Part shown: positions 55,926 to 64,000 of the stretch, piece by piece | Position numbering within the stretch: position 1 is the first letter of the stretch | Layout of the letters: each line of letters begins with the position of its first letter | Source: Synchiropus splendidus | Lineage: Eukaryota > Chordata > Actinopteri > Syngnathiformes > Callionymidae | NCBI RefSeq assembly: GCF_027744825.2 | Contig: NC_071336.1 | Coordinates: 11,781,001-11,845,000, forward strand | Direction: 5' to 3' | DNA length: 64,000 nt | Program-made: the position numbers and the translations under genes | The notes under the pieces: model-generated | Seen by the model: the letters and a program-made list of their open reading frames with translations, nothing else | What the model was told of the DNA's origin: nothing | Database searches by the model: none

Positions 55926-58900
55926 AATGAAGGTGCCAAGGTTTGAACTAAGCTATGCAGCCAAGATCATCAATGACAATGAAATGCAGAAACAACTGAA
56001 GTGGAAGGAAGAGACTTTCATGGAATGCAGGTGTATGTTTGTGGTTCAAACAGAGTGTTTCAAGGGCCACGTATACATTTATCTTGGAGAGGAATGATAC
56101 ACTTGGAAGCAGGCACTACCAACTTAGCTCCAGCTGCCCTGCTGCTTGGGTCTTGTTCAGCTGGGTGAGGATATTGGATTTTCAATGGTAGAATCACACA
56201 GCAAGTCAAGGAAGAATAACAACAGGTGGCGAATATGAATGTGTCATGATTGTGAATCTATGCAGTAAGACATTCTCACTGACTTCATTTCACAAACAGC
56301 CTCGGGATTCTTCTGCACAGGCAAATTGAAAATACCGATTCCAGCACAAGGGATCCTTGGGCTGGGGATAAAACTTGTTCTTTCAGGGTGACTTGTTTAC
56401 ATCATCCGCGTGCCTGGTCAGGTTTGTCTTCAAAACGCTTTCCTTTTCTCACAAAATCTGATGAAGTCAGATGGATCGGTGACTCACGCTTTCTGTAGAC
56501 GTGAGGGGATGTCTGACTGTGAATCTACCCGGGGAGTCCTCTGCCCCTGCCTTTGGACTGATTCATTGTGATGAGCTCCATTACCCTGCTACCCTGAAGA
56601 AACCCAAGTTAGAAAGAATGGGTGACAGATGGAGTTGGTGTTGTTTCTTAATGGGGCAGGCGTATAATTGAGCTCTTAGGGTGCTTTCACACCAAGTGCT
56701 CCCCTCTGATTCCTTTGCCCCACGGGGCTAACAAATTCCCCAGACTATCTCCCTTGCAAAAAACTCTGTTCACGCCGATAACCATGATTCCATGTGTTTC
56801 CAAAAACCACCAGATGGCACCACACACGTTGATATTTTTGGCTACACCAAGAGACAAAGAGGCGTGAAAGGCGACAGTGTTCCATGCTGACAGAGACGGT
56901 TCACCACTGTCATCATGGCACAAGGGTCGGGTAGAAGGAAACTGTTATTCGGAGACGATTGTCTATACATGAAACTTTTTCTCAGCATCGTAACTTTGCT
57001 ATCAAGGCACTTCCAGAAGATTAAAAAGCTTTGGAAGGTGGAGCATTCCGCTCTCATATGGGAGACCAGGAGAATTCACCCAAGGCTGGAGTGAAAATAG
57101 GGACGTTCCATCAACTCTTACCTCATGTGGTCTCCAAAGATACTTTAGAATGTTACGCTATGTGGCAGAGCTGCACATGGATAGTGAACCGTTGTTTTAT
57201 TTGTTAAACTGACGACTCAATTACACAGTTTTTGTCAAGCAATTGTTTTTCATTTAGCCAGTTCTCTCTCTCTCTCTTCCTGTCACAGGAGTTGATAACA
57301 CTCTCTTAATGTCAGAGCAAGCATCCCTCTCCATCTCCACTTACGACTGCGATCTACTTCTCTTTCATTCATCCCAATGCCCAATGAAGCTGACAACAGG
57401 CTGAAGCAGTGTCTCTTTCTCAATCACAAAGTGATAAAGCCTCAGTGTGTCCAACTCATATTGTCCATAGTATTTTCATCAATCATTGCTCCTGCACAGA
57501 CACGGCCATTAGTTATTGAGAGGTGCAATAATTTGGAATTGATTAAGTCCCCTCACACTGAGCGCCAGGACCAGAATACTAAACACTTCTCATCATATCG
57601 GCCGGTCAGGATCTGTAGCTCTACAAATAGCTGCTGGAGTCTTCATGGTGTATTTCTGTTTTTTTTTTTTTTTTTTGCAGGAGAGCAGACGATCCTTGGG
57701 GGGCGATACTGTTTCTGCGTCTGAGAGTTTTCTTGTTTGTGAGTCAGTTTGGAGAGAGGAGACAGAAGAGATCCTGGAAGGACGGAGTCTCTCCTCCCAC
57801 ACCAAAGCCCTCGTGTTAACAAGGAGGCACATTTAGGAGGCAGAGAGTGCGAGTCAGGAAACCTTGAAAGACAGTTAGAGACTGAGGGAGAGATGAAGAG
57901 AGAGCGGCGAGACTATAAATAGGAGCAAGATTGACATGCCAGGTTGAGAGATTCGACGAAAGTTCTTTTCTGCCCTATGCAGCAGGGAACATCCACACGT
58001 CAAAAGTGATGAAACAATCTTGGCATACAACGGTCCGCAGAGGAGGAGGTCTAATACGAGACGTGTGACATGTTCATTCATCCATGCGTGAACTGTCCAC
58101 TGCTCATAATAGAGAGGGCAGAGCACAGGGGCCTTTGTGTCCCTGACTTTGTTCATAGCAAGCAGCTTCATATTCATTGCTACATTTCATACGAGTACTT
58201 CAGGTCCTCCACAGTGTTGCACTAGTACTTGAGATGTAGCAGCGGTGACTTACCAGCGAATGCTCATCAAGTAAAAGGTTTCAAAGCATCAGGTTGTAAC
58301 GTATTGAGCAGAACAAACCTGTGACCTTGAAAGGGAGCTTAATAACATCTTGAAGCCAGTGTTTTCTCAAAGGCTCTCACAAAAGACCTGAGAAATTTTC
58401 CAAGTACTGCAGGTCTCTGTGAGGTTTGAATGCTCCTTTCACATTGATATCTCTTATGGATGTAGCTCCTCCAAAGATGATGCCCAATCCGACTTACTCG
58501 GCAACATTTCTACTGGAGTGTTAGCTGCGTCTGTCTGCCAGTCATTGGGCTTTTCCATTCTGATTTGGAAAAGTTTGTGTCGTGTTGGTGACGACTGAAG
58601 GGGCAGGGAAGTGGGATGTCGGGCATGTTGGATTCCCTGTCACACTGAAGCACCACATGGATCCTTAAAAGGGATATAAAATAATATCTATGCGAATCCC
58701 GCTGAGACTGTTGGACTCATATTCTGTACCTTCCTTTGTTTTTTCACATGATGTTTTGTGATGTTTGGACTAATGAACTGTGTGCAGCAATAAGTTTGAA
58801 GATGATTGGCAGGTGGAGATATAGCCTAAAACTACAATCGGGTGTTTGCCTGTTTGGTCTCAGGTGTGTTTACCGGACTTGATTGCCACGACCGTGTCCG

Positions 58901-60895
58901 TCAATAATTTAGCACCTCGATGTTCGGAGTTGTCCGTGGAATTCATGATTGAAGTGAAAATATTGCAATTACGCCACGACACACCGAGCTGCTCCGCTCC
59001 AACCTCTGCCACATCAAAGCTGCAGCAAGGATTTATTGGTTGGGACGTTACAGTTGAAGCTGAGATGATGGATTGTTGTGTGTGGAACAACGGCAGCGGT
59101 GGCCTCAGGCGGGTTTTTGAGCTGCAGACATTTGCGCTCAGAAATCCACATTTAATTGAAAACATTTCAACCAGGAATCTTCTCCAGGAAATCATCTCTA
59201 GACTTCACTGGAAGGAGTGTTCTTACTTTCTCTGTGGCATCAGAATCGGGAGCCAAAAAACAAGTGTGGTCTGACATGGATCCGCTGGACTTGTGTTTTG
59301 AGTTGTTGAGACGTTACAGTTGCAGCTTTTGTCCTAACAGCTGAAACTGAGAAGGAAAGATGCAGATAAAACCAAAAAAAAACCAACCCAAAATGAAGCG
59401 TCTGGAACCCTTAGAAAACTAAATCCATATCAACATTTATCTGGTGCAAATATTGGACGCTGCAAAAAGGCCCGCAGTACAAACAAAAACCATCTATTCC
59501 CCTGTAATTTCATTGTGTCAGTGTCACTCTCAGAGCATAAACACAGACATTGTATGGACTGAGGCGTACTTGTCTTTGATTGACAACAGAGGAAGAATGA
59601 ACAGAGCATGGCAGGTTTAAAAAAGAATTGCTGACGTTGATGTTGTTCTCTCAAAGATAAATAGTCCGACAATTGCTCTTTCATGGGCACTGAGGATGAG
59701 CCTGCACGTCTGGTAGCATCGCTCTGGCTCTGACTGAAAAGGCAAACTTGAGTGCCACCAGACACAGGAAAATAGTAAGTTAAAGTGCAAGTTTGTTTGG
59801 ATGAAGTTGTTTGTCTAAGCCACCGCTTGGCTCAGCAAAAGGTTGTTTAAAATTCCAGATCAATGCAGAGTCAAGTGAGGCATGCTGACTGCGTGGTTAA
59901 TGACAGTATTGGAAAGAAGCTAAAACTCTTAGCCGTTGATGAAGGCATTCGGTGTCAGACTCACTCTGTTTCTCTCAGGCTGACTGACTCTATCAGGAAA
60001 ATCAGCTGCTCCAGCCGCCAGTTGGACATCATTAGAAAAAAAGTTATTTACTTACTGTTTAATCCTTTAACAATATAAACAGAAAAATAAAATGGATCAT
60101 TTTTTAATGAGAGTTTGCTTTGATGGTTGATGTAAAAACTGAAGTGGATCTTCAGAATAAAAACCCTCCTCCCCCTGCTTGAGGAAACTCCCAGAGTACT
60201 CGTGTACATTGCTCTGCATTATGTACTATGTACATTATCGCGCATATTGTATGTTGACTGGCTTCCTTTTCAAAATCTGAATAGATCAAGAGATGTGTGC
60301 GGATGTGCTCGTGTTCCGTCCATCTTTTTCTCACTGAAATTTGCGTTGTGTCACTACAAGAGGGTCGTGGCAGTGTCACTAAATGTGGCTTGTGAAGCGA
60401 CATTTAAAAACCATGGCGCTGAAAGGCAAAAGATGTAATCTCCACATATGTCAAAGATGAAGAAAATATGTGAAGAGGACAAAGGGAAGGTGTGTGTTAT
60501 TGCAGCAATAACTGAGACATAAGACTACTGCAACTACTGTACAGATATACTGTATGATTTTTTTTGTCAGTTGAAGAAAGCTCAGAGTAGATGTACTTGG
60601 TCATTGCTATTTGAAATGTGGTGCAGTGACCCTAAACTCTGATGCAGATGATGACAAAGTTACCAAATATGCAGGCAAAAGTCTGAATTTTCAGCCAGGC
60701 TCAATAGGTCTCTCACATGTCTTTAGATCCACAGCCGGCAACTCACCAACAGCTGAGAAGGGTCCATTAGAGGAAGGCATCCACCGCACAGCATCTCTAC
60801 TACTCAGCTGTGCTGTCTCTTACCTTGAACATGGAACTGTTTCTGGTTCCTCTTCTTGACCAGTATTTCCCACTGAGATGATTCAAAGGTGAGGT
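55926..60895. other. Long non-coding stretch without recognised elements
   Basis: A CTCF-like motif CCACCAGATGGCACC at 56807-56821, CT-rich low complexity at 57265-57280 and a T-run of 18 at 57659-57676. The 142-codon plus frame 58846-59274 and the overlapping minus frame 58860-59195 have no recognised domain. Confidence 0.4.
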
Positions 60896-60929
60896 GATTT
60901 CTTCCCTCATAAGACCGATGACAGTCTGC

Positions 60930-61350
60930 CTGTGCCGGCAGGATCAGATTCCAGAAGCGGCAGTTTCACTTTGTCAGTAGTGCCTCTGAGCCACGGACTT
61001 CTCTGCTACAACAGTCTAACCAACAGCACTCCTTGGATGGACGAGCACCTGAAGGCGCCGCACTCCATCAGCCTGAGAAATGTGCTCGGCCGCTGTTTAC
61101 TCCTGCTGGGACTCTGCTCTTATTCCACCTCCGGTCGCCAGCGCGGATGCTGTACATAAGTGAATGTGATGGTGCAAAAACCATCAACTCCCACACCAGC
61201 CGCAGCTCTCAGGAGCAATTATACCCACTCACCCAGCGAGCCCGGGAACACGGAGCACAGTTATAGTTCAATTAGTCAAGAGGGTAAAAATAATCTAATC
61301 CATAAATTAGCTGGAGTCAATTAGGACAACCGGCCAATTAAGGACAAATC
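60930..61350. promoter_or_regulatory. Candidate conserved non-coding element
   Basis: A repeat-free stretch ends in a dense cluster of homeodomain-type cores within 85 bases: TTCAATTAGTC (61267), TAATCTAATCC (61291), TAAATTAGCTG (61303), GTCAATTAGG (61316) and GCCAATTAAGG (61333). TAATCC is a bicoid/OTX-type core. Such clusters typify developmental enhancers. Conservation is untested. Confidence 0.3.
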
Positions 61351-61729
61351 TGTTACTGCGGGCAGAGCTGGGCTGATGTTTGGAGAGAGGCTGCAGAGAA
61401 TGTGGCCGTGCTTGTTTGTGTCGCACTCCACAAACACATGGATCTGCTGATGCGGGAGTTATGGGCCTGGGAATTAAATGTGGGCAGGAACAGGAGCTGG
61501 TCTGCTTCTTGTGCAGGAGGAGGAAAGAAAATGAAAGACTCGCATGTAGGTTTTTCATTGTATTTGTCTTCATTAAAGATGGTACAGGGCCTTTCTTGCT
61601 GCTACTGTGCCTCTAAAAGGGCAGAAAAAGCACACGCGTTCAGAGCCAGACCCCCAAAGGCTCTTCAGTTTGGTGGCCTCAGGGTCTCATCATGGTGGCT
61701 TGCAGGTCGTGTGGTGGTGCTGGCTGCTT
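61351..61729. other. Non-coding sequence, nothing recognised
   Basis: Overlapping chance frames on both strands. Confidence 0.35.
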
Positions 61730-62230
61730 CAGAGAGAGACCTTTAATTCTCATTGGGAAGTTTTTCAGCCATAAGTATGAGATGCAGCCTGGATGAAAGT
61801 CAGCTTCACTAAATGCAAGGCAGAAAACAGGTGTCTGACTTCCCCTGGTGGAGGAGTTCAAGTAACTTGGGCTCTTGTTCATGAGTGAGGATGGTGGATC
61901 TTGTGTACAGCAGATGGATTTATGGAGTCCTCAGTCATTCAGGCCATGTCTTCTCACTACTCTCACCCATGGTCACAAACTGTGTGAGTCCAAAAGAACA
62001 AGTTTGCGGATGAAATTTGTTTTCTTGGCAGCGTGCAAGGACTCATGGACTTAGTGACTGGTTGAGGAGCTCAGTCATTGGGGAGAAATGAATGTGGAAG
62101 CTCTGTCCCTCCATGTCGGGAGCTGTGGTGGCTTGGGCACCTTTTTAGGATGCCTCGCCTTCGAGGCCCAGACTTCCCTTGCCCCGGAGCTTTCTGGGCA
62201 GTGGGAAGTCTGGGCCTTCTGGCTCTGATT
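61730..62230 (+). pseudogene. Decayed LINE 3' region (RTE/Rex3-like) with internal foldback
   Basis: Phrases in family order: CCTGGATGAAAGTCAGC, AAACAGGTGTCTGACTTCCC, GTGGAGGAGTTCAAGTAACT, GGGCTCTTGTTCATGAGTGA, CTCACCCATGGTCACAAACT, AAGAACAAGTTTGCGGATGA, TTGAGGAGCTCAGTCATTGG and GTGGTGGCTTGGGCACCTTT then AGGATGCCTC. These correspond to the end of the reverse transcriptase region (VEEFKYLG, TYGHEL-type blocks) through the C-terminal WLGHL block. There are frameshifts and stops throughout. Past 62160 it is rearranged by the inverted repeat at 62164-62217. Confidence 0.7.
62164..62217. repeat. Perfect 15-bp inverted repeat within the LINE copy
   Basis: AGGCCCAGACTTCCC (62164-62178) and GGGAAGTCTGGGCCT (62203-62217) are exact complements around a 24-base loop. 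The right arm matches the family's GGGAAGTCTGGGCTTCCC phrase, so the left arm is the rearranged one. Confidence 0.9.
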
Positions 62231-62430
62231 GCTATTGCTCCGTCTGTGAGGGAAAACACATTCTCACTTCCAAGGTGTCAAATAGCGTCTATTTGCAAGT
62301 GGACTTTTGCGGCCAATGTTGATGCCGAAGCCTTCTGTGTTGCCTGTTGACACCTAAGTGTTTCTGTGACTCAGTGCCTTGATGGTGCCTCCAAGAGAGC
62401 GCTGAGACTCCGGTGCATGATGCTTACTGT

Positions 62431-62502
62431 TAGTGATGGGCTGAAGAGGCAGTGTCCACTTTGAAAATGCGGAGACTGTTTCATGATGCCTCATCAGTAC
62501 TA
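62431..62502. mobile_element. MITE-A copy 8 (internally deleted)
   Basis: TAGTGATGGGCTGAAGAGGC then AGTGTCCACTTTGAAAATGC, GGAGACTGTTTCATGATGCC and TCATCAGTACTA. The core and most of the inner repeat are gone, leaving two near-abutting ends. The 8-bp flanks do not match. Confidence 0.75.
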
Positions 62503-62930
62503 AATATAGTAGGTGACATCATTGAAGAAGCAGAATGAAAGAGCAACACCATGTGGCTAAGCCCCAACCTCCGTCTTTCATATCCTCCCTGCAATGTCAG
62601 GATATGCCATGGAAGGCAAAACCTGCTTTAATTGAGTGTGTCAATATGCGAGGTGGAAAGTTGACTTCTGCGTCACACTGGGCTGCAAAGGTGGACTTGA
62701 AAAGAGTTGCTATTTTTGTGAGTGAGTGAGCATCGTACAGGAATATGGGTGACGATACTGGTTTGCGTCATTTTGAAGATGCATATTTTCTTGAACCACG
62801 GCCGGGTAACTCACTGCTGGGCAGACCTGATGAAGAGATGTGATCTGTCGTGGGCCCCTGGGAGCATTTCAGGACTCATGTCACATGGACAGTGGACACA
62901 CATGTTGAGAAAATGTTGAAAATGTGATGG
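62503..62930. other. Non-coding sequence, nothing recognised
   Basis: May include further decayed LINE sequence upstream of the fragment at 62931, but nothing can be aligned by eye. Confidence 0.35.
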
Positions 62931-63070
62931 ACGCATCAATATTAGGGAGAAGAGGAAGACAACCAAAGAGGTTAAAGGATGTGATAAAGGAGGACGACAA
63001 GGGGAATGTTATGAGGATGGATGATGTGCAAGATGGATTGAGCTGGAGGAGACTGACTTGCTGTCGCAAG
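62931..63070 (+). pseudogene. C-terminal remnant of a second LINE type
   Basis: The frame reads ILGRRGRQPKRLKDVIKEDD, then VMRMDDVQDGLSWRRLTCC. This matches the tail of many LINE proteins (RRGRGRPKKRFMDVVKEDMK...GVxEEDAxDRxRWRxMIRCGD). It differs from the WLGHL-type end 0.8 kb upstream, so it is probably a different LINE lineage. Target duplications are not visible. Confidence 0.5.
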
Positions 63071-63589
63071 TCTGGAATATATAACAAGAAACTTTTGCTG
63101 CAACCATTCCTTCACTCTTCTTGTGTCTCTCACAAAACAGTGGTCAGCGAGTGAATTAAGAAAATAATTCATTCATCATTTTTTTTTTTTATTTTGCTGT
63201 TGGGTTTGTCGGTAAAGGAAATATTTGGTCTTGTAACGACCTCATATATTTTTTAATCTTCTTCAATCCTCTTTTTTCCTCATCAGCAAATAATGCTCTC
63301 TCATCACCACGGGACTTCCTACTTCTTGTTTACCTCAGAAGTATCATCCTCACGAATAAAAGCCGTTGTTTGTGTTCAACTGTAATCCTAAGCGTCTGAA
63401 TGTTGTGACGCAAAGAGGGGCCACATTACATATTCCATCGTTGAGGTCTAACCACTTATTGCTCCGGGACAAGGGCATCCCCCCATACGCAGCCCGGATC
63501 TGGTCTGGAGGAAATGAAACCTCTGTTTCCATCCTGACCCTGAATTCCCACTTCATCCTGGAAGAACCTCAGAGATGTTGGCGAGTAAT
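63071..63589. other. Non-coding sequence, nothing recognised
   Basis: T-run at 63179-63191; overlapping frames at 63350-63593 on both strands without domains. Confidence 0.4.
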
Positions 63590-63870
63590 CTGATGAGCTG
63601 CCGGAGGGTAGCAAAGCCTGCTGCTACTTAACCCTTTATGTTCGACTGCCAGTGGGAATGGGGCCGAAACTGAACTGGTGGTGACCTAGACTAGCACCTG
63701 GCAGTCATTCCTCATTCCCCGCAACACTTTGATACTGTGACCCGGGTTGAGTAGCTCTCATTCATGAGGGGCCTTGAGTCCTGATGGAGGCTGGACCCGG
63801 TTAATCATCGCTCTGCTGACTGATGGGCAGAACTGAAAAATGACAGGCCAATAGAATTGAAGCGCTTACA
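63590..63870. promoter_or_regulatory. Candidate conserved non-coding element
   Basis: Repeat-free, evenly mixed sequence with GACCCGGTTAATCATCGCTC and GGCCAATAGAATTGAAGCGC, plus ACTGCCAGTGGGAATGGGG facing CTGGCAGTCATTCCTCATTC. The composition is like the other candidate elements. Purely a hypothesis. Confidence 0.2.
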
Positions 63871-64000
63871 GGAAGCAGATTGATGAAGACAAATGTGTGG
63901 AGGAGACGTGGGGGTGTCATCGAGGGAAGATAAGAGGAAAAAGTTACTTTCACTTCCCAGTTAGTGAAAAGTGGCAGCAGCAGATTTATCCCAGTTAAAT

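Noticed and set aside
58846..59274. Overlapping plus (142-codon) and minus (111-codon) frames
   Set aside because: Mutual shadowing on both strands and no domain; most likely chance.
1..64000. CRISPR arrays, operons, phage genes or bacterial defence systems
   Set aside because: No regularly spaced repeats and no dense same-strand coding. The repeat content is that of a fish genome.

Overview
The window looks like non-coding nuclear DNA from a ray-finned fish, most likely a teleost. It has no operons or dense coding, moderate GC, many microsatellites, and layered fossils of repeat families that I know from teleost genomes. These include an RTE/Rex3-like LINE whose coding end reads RWLGHL-like, jockey/CR1-type reverse transcriptase debris, a pogo/Tigger-type MITE, several hAT-type MITEs, a Tc1-like transposase remnant, and tRNA-derived SINE pieces. 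I recognise no complete host protein-coding gene and no functional RNA gene. The longest open frames (up to 200 codons) lack recognisable domains and look like chance. The setting is best read as a gene desert or a very large intron.

Layout. 1-900 is CpG-rich and could be the edge of a promoter of a gene lying to the left on the minus strand. 2.1-3.1 kb holds a pogo-type MITE split by a LINE derivative with an exact 12-bp target-site duplication. 7.0 kb has a trinucleotide array. 8.8-11.7 kb has MITE and LINE 3' ends. 12.9-13.3 kb is a Tc1 remnant. 13.9-14.2 kb resembles a conserved regulatory element. 14.9-15.9 kb is a retroelement 3' region interrupted by a 394-bp hAT element. 17.1-17.5 kb is a LINE 3' end in the opposite direction. 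18.8-25.1 kb holds MITE copies and a GA array. 27.6-38.4 kb holds scattered SINE-like and retroelement ends, two hairpins or MITEs with clear ends, and a tandem dispersed repeat. 38.5-42.0 kb has more MITEs, a perfect 21-bp hairpin and a frameshifted reverse transcriptase. 44.5-49.6 kb has hAT ends, a long AC array and a second pogo-type MITE cut by a TA array. 52.3 kb and 61.7-63.1 kb carry decayed LINE 3' ends. 60.9-61.4 kb and 63.6-63.9 kb again look like candidate regulatory sequence.

How the parts relate. Nothing here forms a pathway. The interest lies in mobile-element archaeology: nested insertions with readable target duplications, one small hAT-like MITE family (called MITE-A here) present as eight footprints, and a CTCF-like motif built into that MITE's terminal repeats. 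I found no evidence for an undescribed biological system. Family names come from remembered consensus patterns, not from a search, and are graded accordingly.
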